DNA of 64,000 nt from Halogranum amylolyticum (GTDB lineage Archaea > Halobacteriota > Halobacteria > Halobacteriales > Haloferacaceae). The translations under genes and the position numbers were made by a program. A model generated the notes under the pieces. That model was not told the DNA's origin and did no database searches. It saw only the letters and a list, made by a program, of their open reading frames with translations. Below, in pieces: positions 43,174 through 52,514 of the stretch; the stretch's first letter is position 1, and every line of letters starts with the position of its first letter. The stretch lies in contig NZ_FODV01000004.1 in assembly GCF_900110465.1 (NCBI RefSeq), positions 86,108 through 150,107 of the forward strand, read 5' to 3'.

Positions 43174-45293
43174 CACTGACCCCCCTGCTCGAACATGAGC
43201 GTCGCACGGCACTCTGCGCAGTACTCGAAGATGCTGTGGTCGCTGTCGGGGGCGATTCCGTCGACGAGATGACCGACGTCCTCCATCACCTTGTTCGCCG
43301 ACCCCTGGCTGGTAAAGGGTTTCCCACAGCGGACGCACTCGAGCATCTCGCCCTCGTAGACGGTGCTCCAGCGTTCGCCGTCGCGGTTCTCCGGCAGAAG
43401 CGTCAGATCCAGCCCGTCGTGCATCGTGATGGCCGTCTCGGGACAGCCCTCCTCGCACAGCCCGCAGTTGACGCAGTCCTCGTGGTCGAACTGGAGGTTC
43501 CCGTCGTCGGTCCGGCGGATGGCGTCGGTCGGACAGAGCGTCGAACAGGTCGGCGTGAGGTTGCACGCCTCCGAGACCTCCATCCGGCCGAAGTTCTCCA
43601 GCCCGCGGATCACGTCGCGTTCGGGGGCGACGTGGTCGAGGACGGCGCGGACGCTCTCCAGCGCCCAGTCGTGGTTGTTGTACTCGGGGTTCGGCTTCTC
43701 GTCGCGGACGACGCCGGTCGACTCGTGTTCCCCGGGCGGGACGGACGTCGCCTCGAGGTCGTCGACGAACGTGTCGAGTTCCTCGACGAACTCGTGGGGT
43801 TCGCCCGCCTCGGGCGCGAGGAAGGTGACGCGTTCGCCGAGACCGAGGTCGGTCGTCGCCCGGTTGAGTCGCTCGACGAGCGCCGCCTTCGGGTCCGGGC
43901 CGGAGTGGAGACACGACGAGCCGCAGCCGACGACGGCGACCCCGTCGGCACCGGCGGCCAGCGCGTGCATCACGTGTGCTTCGCCCACCGTGTCGGTGCA
44001 GTTGACCCGGACCGGAAGCACCGGCGCGTACGAGAGCTCGTCGCCGACCGCCGACTGGCGACCGTACTCGCGGAGCGCGTCGGCCGCGTGCTCGGAGCAG
44101 ACGAAGGCGACGACGGGCGTCTCGATCCCCTGCTGTCCCCGGTCGAACAGCCACCCGCTGCCGCTCTCTTCGGCGTCGAGCAGCGCCTCCACCTCGCGGG
44201 CGATCCGCCGGTTGGAGGGTTCGCGCAGCTGGACGGCACCGGTCGGACAGGAACTCGTGCAGGCCCCGCAGTTCATGCAGGCGACCTCGTCGAACTCGAC
44301 CTCGTCGACGGCCGGGCGGTCGACGGCATCGTGCGGACAGGCGTCGGTACAGGCGGTACACCCTTCCTGGCTCGACTCGCCGGCCGCACAGACGTCCATA
44401 TCGAGGTCAAGGAACTTCGGTTTCTCGACGCCGCCGAGGTGGTGTTCGACGCTGGCGATGGTGCCGGCGTCGACGGGACCGGTGTAGAACCCGATCCGGC
44501 CGCCGCGGGTCGCCTTCGAGGCACCGGGGTAGACGACCTGGTCGACCTCGAGTTCGCGGCGGACGCCGTCGGTGTCGATGGCGTCGGTCGGACAGCAGTC
44601 GAGCCACTCGCCGCCGGGGGCGTCCGGCGCGATGTCGACCGGGCGGGCGGTGACCGCCCCATCGGGGCCCTGCTCGACGCACTCCATACAGGAGATGCAG
44701 TCCTCGGTGACGTGCGCTTCGAGCGTGAGCGTGAACGCGCCGAACTCGCCGCCGACGCCGACGACGCGGCCGCGTTCGAGGTCGACGTCTTCGAGTCCGG
44801 AGACGCCCGCGAACTCCCGACCGTCCGCGACGAGCGTCACGTCGGCCGTGTCCGCGAGTGCGGCCGCGGTCTCGGCGTCGCCAACGACGGCGACGCGGTC
44901 GCCGGCGGTCTGCGAGACGTAGCGGCTCGACGCCTCCTCCTGCAACCCGGCGGTGGTCGCGTTGATGAGTCGTGCGGTCTTGTCGGTGGCCTCGGCCGGC
45001 GAGTGAACCCAGTCGGTGCGCTCGCGGTGGTCGACGAAGGCGGTCGCCTCCGGGTGGAGCCCCTTCTCCTCGGCGAGCGCCCGCACCCGTCGTTTGCAGC
45101 CCTCGTCGGCCGCCGTCACGACCAGTTGGTCGAGGTCGTACTCGTCGACGAGTGCGCCGACCGCGTCGAGGCCGTCTTGACAGAGCAGACGGGAGCTCGC
45201 GACCACCTCGACGTCGCGAACCCCCTCCCGAACCCCCTCCAGATCGAGCTCACAGCTTCCCCCACAGGAACAGACGAATGCACCGACGTTCAT
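43173..45293 (-). CDS. HdrA/MvhD-like multicluster iron-sulfur protein
   Basis: 706 residues from ATG 45293, which fits the HdrA-type start (VGAFVCSCGGSCE). Rough plan: HdrA-like N-terminal domain; 4Fe-4S sites near 200-250 (CISCMECVE) and 320-370 (CTACTDACP, CMNCGACTSSCP); an MvhD-like electron-transfer domain near 410-520; a C-terminal ferredoxin (CNLTPTCSTLCP, CVNCGLCEEGCP); and a final zinc knuckle (CVRCG, CAEC). It probably carries electrons between formate dehydrogenase and a quinone or other partner. I see no FAD Rossmann motif, so bifurcation of the HdrA type is unlikely. Confidence 0.8.
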   Translation of the reverse strand: MNVGAFVCSCGGSCELDLEGVREGVRDVEVVASSRLLCQDGLDAVGALVDEYDLDQLVVTAADEGCKRRVRALAEEKGLHPEATAFVDHRERTDWVHSPAEATDKTARLINATTAGLQEEASSRYVSQTAGDRVAVVGDAETAAALADTADVTLVADGREFAGVSGLEDVDLERGRVVGVGGEFGAFTLTLEAHVTEDCISCMECVEQGPDGAVTARPVDIAPDAPGGEWLDCCPTDAIDTDGVRRELEVDQVVYPGASKATRGGRIGFYTGPVDAGTIASVEHHLGGVEKPKFLDLDMDVCAAGESSQEGCTACTDACPHDAVDRPAVDEVEFDEVACMNCGACTSSCPTGAVQLREPSNRRIAREVEALLDAEESGSGWLFDRGQQGIETPVVAFVCSEHAADALREYGRQSAVGDELSYAPVLPVRVNCTDTVGEAHVMHALAAGADGVAVVGCGSSCLHSGPDPKAALVERLNRATTDLGLGERVTFLAPEAGEPHEFVEELDTFVDDLEATSVPPGEHESTGVVRDEKPNPEYNNHDWALESVRAVLDHVAPERDVIRGLENFGRMEVSEACNLTPTCSTLCPTDAIRRTDDGNLQFDHEDCVNCGLCEEGCPETAITMHDGLDLTLLPENRDGERWSTVYEGEMLECVRCGKPFTSQGSANKVMEDVGHLVDGIAPDSDHSIFEYCAECRATLMFEQGGQ

Positions 45294-45408
45294 TGCCAGT
45301 CTCTCACCGCCACCACGGGCAAAGGGCTTGCGTAACGCTACGGTTCTGCCGAGAAATTCTTGCGACATTCAAAATATATTTTTTGCAATATGTAAGTAGG
45401 TAATTCCA

Positions 45409-45436
45409 GCCGGTAACAATCGTCGATTGCCGGTAA
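45409..45436. promoter_or_regulatory. Composite repeat in the fdh/HdrA divergent promoter
   Basis: Direct repeats GCCGGTAA (45409-45416 and 45429-45436) flank a perfect palindrome CAATCG-T-CGATTG (45417-45429). The site lies between the two divergent operons. A TATA-like AATATATT at 45373-45380 serves the minus-strand gene. The arrangement suits a regulator controlling both directions; it could respond to formate, oxygen or metal. Confidence 0.5.
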
Positions 45437-45531
45437 AAGAATTTTGGCGGCCACTACTTTGATTATCTATCCTTCTGTTGGACGCGTTAGCAGAGACGTC
45501 TTCGCGGACCCGGAATGCCGAGAAAGAATCT

Positions 45532-48500
45532 ATGAGCACTGAACCAGTTTCACTCGACTTAGACAGGCGTTCGTTCCTGAAGGCGAGTGCCCTCGCAGGC
45601 GGTATCGCCCTCGGTGGTGGAGGAGCGGGGCACGCACTCGCGGCAAGCGACGAAGAGGCAGACGGACAAGACACCGACACAGAACTCACGAAGAGCATCT
45701 GTAACTTCTGTGCGGTCGGCTGTGGGTTCCGGGCAGAACGCGACGGCAACGCGTTCGTCGGACAGGAACCGTGGCACGAACATCCGGTCAACAACGGGTC
45801 GCTCTGTTCGAAGGGTGCCGCCATCTACGGGAGCGAGCACTCCGAACGACGGCTCAAACACCCGATGGAGAAACAGGACGGGTCGTGGCGCAAGGTCTCG
45901 TGGGACAACGCCTACGAGAAAGTCGCGAGCGAACTCAACCGTATCAAAGAGGAGTACGGCCCCGACAGCGTGATGTGGATGGGGAGCGCCCACCACTCCA
46001 ACGAGGAGGCCTACGCGTTCCGCAAGCTCGCGTCGTTCTTCGGGACGAACAACGTCGACCACCAGGCCCGTATCTGTCACTCCACGACCGTCGCCGGACT
46101 GGCGAACACGTGGGGGTACGGGGCGATGACCCAGACGATCAACGACTACCGGAACTTCGATCTCAACCTCATCATCGGGCAGAACCCCGCCGAGGCCCAC
46201 CCCATCGCGATGCAGCACATCCTCGAGGGGCAGCGACGCGGCGGCACCATCGTCTCGGTCGACCCCCGGTTCACCAAGACGTCGGCGCACGCCGACTACT
46301 ACTACCGGATGCGACCCGGGACGGACGTCGCGCTCATGATGGGGCTCATGCGCTACCTGCGCGAGCAGGGCGAGCTCGACCAGGAGATGCTCGACGAGCG
46401 CGTCATGGGGTGGCCGGACGTCGACGAGGATCTCGACGACTACGACCTGGAGACGGTCGCCGACATCACCTGGATGTCCGTCGAGCAGATCGAGGAACTC
46501 GGCGATCTCGTCATCGAGAACAAGCCGAACGTCCAGATCGAGTGGGCGATGGGTGGCACTCAGCACAACAACGGGACGCAGAACATCCGTTCGTACGCGC
46601 TGATGTCGCTAGCGTCGGGGTCGGCCGCCCGGTCGGGCGGTGGTCTCCAGGTGATGCGCGGCCACGCCAACGTCCAGGGGGCGACCGACCTCGCCGTGGC
46701 CAGTCACATCCTCCCGGGGTACTACTCCGTCGGGTCGCCCGGGTCGTGGCAGTACTGGTGTGACGTCTGGTCGAAGAGCCCCTACACGAGCGGGACGGTC
46801 GACTTCCGAGAACTGTACGAGGAGTACGACAAGATGCCGAAGGAGCTGTACAGCCAGAAGACCTCGTACATCGACTACAAGAAGGCGGGTAACCCCGAGT
46901 CCGCCGACTCCGGCGGCAGCGACCAGACCGACGATTCGTTCCCGAGCAAGCGGTCGATGATGTTCCAGAGCGGACTGACCGTCGCTCGCTGGTTCGACGG
47001 CGCGCTCCCGAAGAAGGACCGCCTCGTCGACTCGGAGCTCTACCAGCAAAACGAGCTGAAGGCGGTCGTCATCTGGGGACACTCAGCGAACTCCATCTCC
47101 GAGATGGACAAGATGAAGGAGGCGATGGACAACCTCGATCTGGTCGTCATCGTCGACCTGTTCCCCTCCGTCGCGAGCGTCATGCCGGACCGCGACAACG
47201 TGGTCGTGCTCTCGGCGTCGAGCCAGTACGAGCACCACCGCTCGCTGACGAACTCCCACCGGGCGGTCCAGTGGAGCGACCCGGTGCGACCGCCGTCGGG
47301 CAACACCCGCCCGGACATGCAGATCATCCAGGAACTCGCCGACAGACTCGGCTTCGGCGAACACTTCGACTGGGGGTCGGGGTCCAACATCTACAACGGG
47401 AAGTCGACCTACCAAGAGGCGCTCCGCGAGGTCAACCTCGGGGTCCGCACCATCGGCTACCAGCAGGACCCCGAACGACTCGAGCGCCAGCGTGAGTTCG
47501 ACTACGCGTTCAGTCCGGAGACGACCAAGTGCGAAGAGGAGGGGCTGCCAGTCACCGGCGAGTACTGGCAGCTCCCGTGGCCGTGTTGGGGGGAAGGACA
47601 TCCCGGGACGCCCATCATCTGGAACGACGACATGGACCCGCGGGAGGGCGGACACGACTTTCGCGCCCGCTGGGGCATCGACGGTCCCACCCCCGACGAG
47701 TGGGAACAGATGAAGACCGACAACCCCTACCCGATGCAGGCGACCTTCGACCAGGAGGGCGAGGACGGACTCAACCTCCTCAGAGACCCGTACGAACCCG
47801 ACTGGTGGGACGATACTATCCACGGCGTCCCCCAGTATCCCGGGTTCACGACGACGCTGCCGCCGGACTACACCAACCCCGACGGGCTGAGTCTCCCCAT
47901 GGAGTACGCGCTCGATCCGACGAAGTCCGTCTACGACACGGCGGTCGCGATGAACGAGCAGTACGGGACGAACTACGACGAGGAGTTCTACGAGCAGTAC
48001 GACTACAAGCAGCCGGACGCCCCGACCGGGCGTGGCCGGGCTCGCGCCGTCGCGTGGAACTTCATGGACCCGGTGCCAGTCCACCGCGAACCGATCGAGA
48101 GTCCGCGACCCGACCTCGTCGAGCAGTGGCCGGCCAACGGGAAGCAGACCAACTTCTTCCGACTCGACCAGAACAACGCGGTCGTCCAGAAGAAGGCCAC
48201 CGCGAAGGCGACCAAACAGGAGGTCAACACGGTGCTCACCTCCGGGCGACAGGTCGAACACCAAGGTGGCGGGGCGGAGACGCGGTCGAACATCTTCACC
48301 GCCGACCTCCAACCGCACATGTACGCGGAGATCCATCCGAAGATGGCCGACGATCTCGGCGTCGACGGTGGCGACCTCGTCGTCGTCTCGACGACGGACC
48401 GCGGGTCGATTCTGGTGAAGGCGCGAGTGACCCACCGCCCCAACGAGAAGGAGACGTTCCTCCCGTACCACTGGGGTGGTGTCTGGCACGGCAAGAGTCT

Positions 48501-48789
48501 CGAGTCGGAGTACCCAGAGGGTCATCTGCCGTACGCCATCGGCGACTCGGTCAACCTCGTCACGGGGAAAGGATACGACGTCGAGACGCAGATGCAGGAG
48601 ACGAAGGCGGCGCTGTGTCGCGTCGAGAAGGCGACGCCGGAGCTCGTCAACGAGCTGAGCATGAAGCCGATCGCGAAAGGCGGTCTCGACGACGAGGCCG
48701 ACCTCTCGAAGTTGGAGTTCCCCCAGGACCGCAACGGTGTCGGCCAACAGAAGAACTTCGACGTGCGTGACAACAGCACGATTCAGTGA
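45532..48789 (+). CDS. fdhA: Formate dehydrogenase catalytic subunit (Tat-exported)
   Basis: 1085 residues. Twin-arginine signal DRRSFLKASALAGG at 11-24. The [4Fe-4S] ligands are C57, C60, C64 and C92. The active site has C182-H183 in ARICHSTTVAGL, followed by NTWGYGAMT, exactly where formate dehydrogenase N has selenocysteine and His. Further on are AEAHP, VDPRFTKTSAHADYY and the C-terminal molybdopterin dinucleotide domain. It oxidises formate to CO2, probably on the outer face after Tat export. ATG 45532 is chosen. It is slightly longer than E. coli FdnG. Confidence 0.93.
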   Translation: MSTEPVSLDLDRRSFLKASALAGGIALGGGGAGHALAASDEEADGQDTDTELTKSICNFCAVGCGFRAERDGNAFVGQEPWHEHPVNNGSLCSKGAAIYGSEHSERRLKHPMEKQDGSWRKVSWDNAYEKVASELNRIKEEYGPDSVMWMGSAHHSNEEAYAFRKLASFFGTNNVDHQARICHSTTVAGLANTWGYGAMTQTINDYRNFDLNLIIGQNPAEAHPIAMQHILEGQRRGGTIVSVDPRFTKTSAHADYYYRMRPGTDVALMMGLMRYLREQGELDQEMLDERVMGWPDVDEDLDDYDLETVADITWMSVEQIEELGDLVIENKPNVQIEWAMGGTQHNNGTQNIRSYALMSLASGSAARSGGGLQVMRGHANVQGATDLAVASHILPGYYSVGSPGSWQYWCDVWSKSPYTSGTVDFRELYEEYDKMPKELYSQKTSYIDYKKAGNPESADSGGSDQTDDSFPSKRSMMFQSGLTVARWFDGALPKKDRLVDSELYQQNELKAVVIWGHSANSISEMDKMKEAMDNLDLVVIVDLFPSVASVMPDRDNVVVLSASSQYEHHRSLTNSHRAVQWSDPVRPPSGNTRPDMQIIQELADRLGFGEHFDWGSGSNIYNGKSTYQEALREVNLGVRTIGYQQDPERLERQREFDYAFSPETTKCEEEGLPVTGEYWQLPWPCWGEGHPGTPIIWNDDMDPREGGHDFRARWGIDGPTPDEWEQMKTDNPYPMQATFDQEGEDGLNLLRDPYEPDWWDDTIHGVPQYPGFTTTLPPDYTNPDGLSLPMEYALDPTKSVYDTAVAMNEQYGTNYDEEFYEQYDYKQPDAPTGRGRARAVAWNFMDPVPVHREPIESPRPDLVEQWPANGKQTNFFRLDQNNAVVQKKATAKATKQEVNTVLTSGRQVEHQGGGAETRSNIFTADLQPHMYAEIHPKMADDLGVDGGDLVVVSTTDRGSILVKARVTHRPNEKETFLPYHWGGVWHGKSLESEYPEGHLPYAIGDSVNLVTGKGYDVETQMQETKAALCRVEKATPELVNELSMKPIAKGGLDDEADLSKLEFPQDRNGVGQQKNFDVRDNSTIQ

Positions 48790-48791
48790 CA

Positions 48792-49460
48792 ATGTCGACA
48801 GAACAAGACCAAGAAGTGATGCGTGACGGTGTGATGAGCACCGGCGAGGACACGCGCATCTTCCCCGACGTGGAGGCGTGTATCGACTGCGGCGGCTGTG
48901 TCGTCGCGTGCAAACGAACGTGGGACATCGACCGAGGCAATCAGCGTATCAGCATCTCGACGATGCTGGAGGGGCAGGAGGGAGCGAAAGGGCTGAACGC
49001 CAAGAGCTCACAGGCGCTCGACCAGGGGAAATCGCCCGGTGAGACGAGCGTCCCGATGCAGTGTTACCACTGTGACAACGCTCCCTGTGTGTCGGTCTGC
49101 CCCGTCGACTCGCTCGTCAAGAAGGACAACGGGTTCGTCGAGGTTCGTGAGAACCTCTGTGTCGGCTGTCAGTACTGTCTGTCGGCGTGTCCGTTCGGTG
49201 CGCCGCAGTTCCCCGAGTCCGACGAGGGGGCGGCCCAGCTGTTCGGGAGCGGCGGGACGATGGACAAATGTACGATGTGCGAGGACCGGCAGGATGTCGG
49301 CAAGGGGCCGGCGTGCGCCGAGGAGTGTGCGACCGACGCCATCCTCGTCGGCAAGACGAGCGAGATCGCCGACGAACTCGACCGCCGTGACAGCAAGCCG
49401 TTCTTCAACGAGAAGGCGATGACCGTCATCTTCGGCGACGAAGCGGAGGCGTTCGAATGA
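48792..49460 (+). CDS. fdhB: Formate dehydrogenase ferredoxin-type beta subunit
   Basis: 222 residues with four CxxCxxCxxxC-type clusters: CIDCGGCVVACK, CYHCDNAPCVSVCP, CVGCQYCLSACP and CTMCEDRQDVG with CAEECA. This matches the FdnH/DmsB family that carries electrons from the catalytic subunit to the cytochrome. No signal peptide, so it is probably exported with FdhA by the same Tat signal. ATG 48792 is three bases after the FdhA stop; it overlaps the next gene by four bases. Confidence 0.92.
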   Translation: MSTEQDQEVMRDGVMSTGEDTRIFPDVEACIDCGGCVVACKRTWDIDRGNQRISISTMLEGQEGAKGLNAKSSQALDQGKSPGETSVPMQCYHCDNAPCVSVCPVDSLVKKDNGFVEVRENLCVGCQYCLSACPFGAPQFPESDEGAAQLFGSGGTMDKCTMCEDRQDVGKGPACAEECATDAILVGKTSEIADELDRRDSKPFFNEKAMTVIFGDEAEAFE

Positions 49461-49894
49461 GCGACCTCCCCGAGACGAGCGACTACAGTCGGCTGAGCAT
49501 CGCCGTCAACGCGGTCGTCGCCGTCGCGGTCACCGTGGTCGTCCTCTGGTTGGCGAGCGGCTTCGCCGTCAACTTCGAGGCGCTGTTCCGCGTCAGTCCG
49601 ACCGTCGAGGGCGGTGGCATCGGCGCCAACTGGGAGACGGGCAACGAGATCGGCTGGCTGGTCGCCGCCATCAAAATCGTCCACCTCGCCGACGTGGTGA
49701 TGGGCGCGTTCATCCTCCTGATGGTGTTCATCCACTGGGGGGCGTTCCGCCGACTGGCCTCTCAGATGCAACCGCCGGGCGGGGCTCGCACCGCACGCGA
49801 CGGGGCCGTCACCGACGGCGGTCGCGTCGACGGCGACGAAGCTCGGTCCGCGACGAGCAGTGACGACAGCGGCGCGAGCGGAGGTGACCGCTGA
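49457..49894 (+). CDS. Small membrane protein of the formate dehydrogenase operon
   Basis: 145 residues. Two membrane helices (AVVAVAVTVVVLWLASGFAV and VVMGAFILLMVFIHWGAFRR) and a Ser/Asp-rich hydrophilic C-terminus of about 50 residues. It lies between the Fe-S and cytochrome genes with overlaps on both sides (ATGA and TGATG), so it is probably a subunit or assembly factor of the membrane complex. No counterpart recognised in bacterial FdnGHI. Confidence 0.7.
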   Translation: MSDLPETSDYSRLSIAVNAVVAVAVTVVVLWLASGFAVNFEALFRVSPTVEGGGIGANWETGNEIGWLVAAIKIVHLADVVMGAFILLMVFIHWGAFRRLASQMQPPGGARTARDGAVTDGGRVDGDEARSATSSDDSGASGGDR

Positions 49895-50901
49895 TGGGAA
49901 CGAACCTCGACCACGGGAAGTTCACCAAGATGACAACCACGTTCCACACGCTGCTCGCGTTGGACGTGTTCATCCTGTTCTTCTCGGGGTACAGTCTCAT
50001 GTTCAACGACGAGCTGTGGTGGATGGTGCTGCTGATGGGCGGCAACACGGGCGTGCTCGCCGTCCACCGACTCGCCGGTGCGGGTCTGCTCAGCCTCATC
50101 GTGTTCTGGATGCTGATGATGGTGACGACCAGCACCGGGCGGAGCAACTTCCGCGAGATCCTCCCGACCAAGGGTGACATCGTGGCGTTCGTCCAGGACA
50201 TCAAGTTCGTCCTCGGTCGTGCGGACGAGCGACACCCGAACGCCCGCCAGTTCGCCGGTTACAAATCGGACGACGTCCCGCTGCTGTCGTACATCGGCAA
50301 GGGCGTCGTCTTCATCTTCGCGACCGAGCTGACCCTTCTGAGCATCTCGGGAATCCTCATCTGGAGCAAGACCGGTGTGATGAGCCTCCTGGCGACTAAG
50401 ACCGCCGCGACGGCGTTCGTCGTCTTCCACGGTCTGCTCGGCGTTATCATGCTGATGGGTGTGATGTTCCACATCTTCGAACACAGTTTCCACCCGGCGT
50501 TCTTCCCGGTGGAGGTCAAAGCGTTCATCTCCCGGGACAAGATTCCCGAGTCGCACGACCACGACGACGCAGAGACGACCGGTATCGAGAAACTCAGCCT
50601 GTCGCGACACTGGGGCTGGTCGACGCACGTCGTGGGAGCGATGGTCATCATCGGCATCGTCAGCGTCATGCTCGGCAGTATCTTCGACTCCGGCTACCCC
50701 GTCCCGACGGAACTAGCCGTCGGTGGGGGGCCAACCGGCCTGCTGATGACCATCGGGATCAACATCGGCGTGCTCGTGTTGTTCCTCGGGATGGTGCTGC
50801 AGATGTACGGCAACCTGCTGCGCGTGCGCTGGGAGAGCCAGCTGAGCGAACGGACCGCGCGGACGAGAGCAGCCGACGGCGGCAATCGCAGCGACGACTA
50901 A
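49894..50901 (+). CDS. Formate dehydrogenase cytochrome b subunit
   Basis: 335 residues with about six membrane helices. Histidines inside helices (FHTLLALDVF, VHRLAGAGLL, VFHGLLGVIML, FHIFEHSFHPAFF) are placed for haem b, as in FdnI and NarI-like gamma subunits. It would pass electrons to the quinone pool. The C-terminus is a charged tail. It ends the operon; CTTTTTAT after the stop at 50916-50923 is a T-rich stop signal. Confidence 0.85.
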   Translation: MGTNLDHGKFTKMTTTFHTLLALDVFILFFSGYSLMFNDELWWMVLLMGGNTGVLAVHRLAGAGLLSLIVFWMLMMVTTSTGRSNFREILPTKGDIVAFVQDIKFVLGRADERHPNARQFAGYKSDDVPLLSYIGKGVVFIFATELTLLSISGILIWSKTGVMSLLATKTAATAFVVFHGLLGVIMLMGVMFHIFEHSFHPAFFPVEVKAFISRDKIPESHDHDDAETTGIEKLSLSRHWGWSTHVVGAMVIIGIVSVMLGSIFDSGYPVPTELAVGGGPTGLLMTIGINIGVLVLFLGMVLQMYGNLLRVRWESQLSERTARTRAADGGNRSDD

Positions 50902-50979
50902 TCGACACGCGGCGCTTTTTATCGACACAGACGTCTGCGGCGACTATCGACTGTCTCGGACGACGCGAAAACGAGTGGG

Positions 50980-51384
50980 TCAGTAACCGCCGACGAGGTC
51001 GAGACTCTCCTCGGAGAGATCGACTTCGACGTCCTGTCGCGTGTGCGTGCCGATCTGTTCGATGTTTCGGGTCAGCACCTCGAGGATGTCTTTCGGTTCG
51101 GGGTAGACGAGCATGTTGCCGTCGTCGTCCTCCATCACCAGCTGGGTGTCGGCGAGCGCGATCTGGTTGTTCTCGATGCTCGCGACGACTGCCGGTAGCG
51201 CCTCAGCGCCGCCACCGTCGCCCTCGGCGACGCGCGTGATGTAAATGCCGTCGATCCCGATGAGGTCTTTGTACTCGCGGACGCGCTCCGCACAGGAGAC
51301 CATGTCACGGGTGACCGCCGTCTTCTGGGGGTTGCCGTGTTCACCCTCGTAGCAGTGCTTGCAGACCCGCAGTTCCATACGCAT
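50980..51384 (-). CDS. Conserved hypothetical protein with CxxC start
   Basis: 134 residues. It begins MRMELRVCKHCYEGEHGN and has one more Cys (VSCAER), then an alpha/beta part (GIDGIYITRVAEGD, LADTQLVMEDDDGN). TTTTAG lies about 28 bases before ATG 51384, supporting that start over ATG 51378. A zinc or redox role for the Cys pair is possible. Function unknown. Confidence 0.65.
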   Translation of the reverse strand: MRMELRVCKHCYEGEHGNPQKTAVTRDMVSCAERVREYKDLIGIDGIYITRVAEGDGGGAEALPAVVASIENNQIALADTQLVMEDDDGNMLVYPEPKDILEVLTRNIEQIGTHTRQDVEVDLSEESLDLVGGY

Positions 51385-51500
51385 GCAGAACAGGACTGGG
51401 GTTCCGCGGCTAAAACAGTTGGCAACTCGGGGAGTCGCGGGAGCCAGCGGGGTGTGCCGACGCCCGGAGCTTTTTGCACGTCCGTCGAGAATCGACCGGT

Positions 51501-51692
51501 ATGGCCGGACTCCTCAACACCGTCTACAGCGTGGGTATCCTCCTCGTCACACTGACCCTCGGGTTCGGAGCCCTCTGGGTGACGCGGGACGACGACCGAC
51601 TCGTCAACGGGCTGCCGACGAGCGCGACGCTGCTCGTGTTCGGTGCGGTCGCCGTGTTTCTGATCGCGCTGGTCGCGAAGTACGCGTTCTGA
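51501..51692 (+). CDS. Two-span small membrane protein
   Basis: 63 residues from ATG 51501. Helices TVYSVGILLVTLTLGFGALW and ATLLVFGAVAVFLIALVAKY are joined by a short charged loop. Function unknown. Confidence 0.7.
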   Translation: MAGLLNTVYSVGILLVTLTLGFGALWVTRDDDRLVNGLPTSATLLVFGAVAVFLIALVAKYAF

Positions 51693-51807
51693 AGCGTCGT
51701 TCGGGAGCGAGCTCCGTCGCCGCGAGTGGCGAGGTCACGTCGACGTCGGTGAGTGACGTTGTGTGTGTCACCGTCACACACAAGGTCGCCCGTTCCCAGT
51801 ACCGTAC

Positions 51808-52104
51808 ATGGAACTCGCGTTCCGCCTACTCGTCGCAGCGTTCGTCATCGTTGCCCCCTCTGCGCTCTTCGTCGGTCTGTGGCACGGTCTGCACGCGCTC
51901 CGCGACGACCGCCTCGTCGCTCGGATGGAAGAGCACGCACGCGAATCGGAGCGTCGGTCGACTCTGACGCCGGCGTCGCTGCTCTCGCCGACCGGCGGGG
52001 AGTCACCCACCGCTCGCCCCAGTCTGGTCGACTGCGGTTCCTGTGGCACTCCGAATCCGGACGACGTGACGTTCTGTCACGAGTGTCTCTCCAAACTGCG
52101 TTGA
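51808..52104 (+). CDS. Membrane-anchored zinc-ribbon protein
   Basis: 98 residues. One N-terminal helix (LLVAAFVIVAPSALFVGLW), a charged linker, and a C-terminal zinc ribbon CGSCGTPNPDDVTFCHEC. This membrane-helix-plus-ribbon design recurs in haloarchaea. Function unknown. Confidence 0.7.
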   Translation: MELAFRLLVAAFVIVAPSALFVGLWHGLHALRDDRLVARMEEHARESERRSTLTPASLLSPTGGESPTARPSLVDCGSCGTPNPDDVTFCHECLSKLR

Positions 52105-52280
52105 CGACAGTTATGTACTATTTCTGTTCGTTTGCATCTGTGATATACTGTCGTGAGACGAACAATGCTTACAGACCGTCGTTTCAGTGCCTTTCAATAC
52201 GATCTTTCACACGTGGACAACCGTGACAAACTTGTCAGGAGAACGTAAAACTCATATTCGAGTAAACCCTCGGTGTCAAT

Positions 52281-52388
52281 ATGCACTGGACGCACAAGCG
52301 AAACCAGACGAAGGCAGAGCACAAGAAACAGGAGTCCCGCAGCGGGACGAAGTGGTCGTTCGTCGCGGCGACCATCGTCGCAGCGTAG
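52281..52388 (+). CDS. 35-residue basic peptide with hydrophobic end
   Basis: MHWTHKRNQTKAEHKKQ followed by a Ser/Gly part and a hydrophobic end WSFVAATIVAA. CATATTCG lies 27 bases before the ATG, giving a leaderless promoter. The basic charge is unusual for this window. It may be a membrane-associating micropeptide or chance. Confidence 0.4.
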   Translation: MHWTHKRNQTKAEHKKQESRSGTKWSFVAATIVAA

Positions 52389-52514
52389 ACACCGGAGACG
52401 ACGCCGTCCTTTCTCTCACCTCTCGACTTTCACCGCAGCGAGCAGTAGCTGTCGCGTCGCTCGCCGGGTGAGGTGACAAAGCAAAAGACGCAAAGAACGA
52501 ACGCCGAGCGAGTC

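Noticed and set aside
43146..45335. 729-codon plus-strand frame
   Set aside because: Shadow of the HdrA-like gene, whose minus-strand frame has Fe-S motifs throughout.
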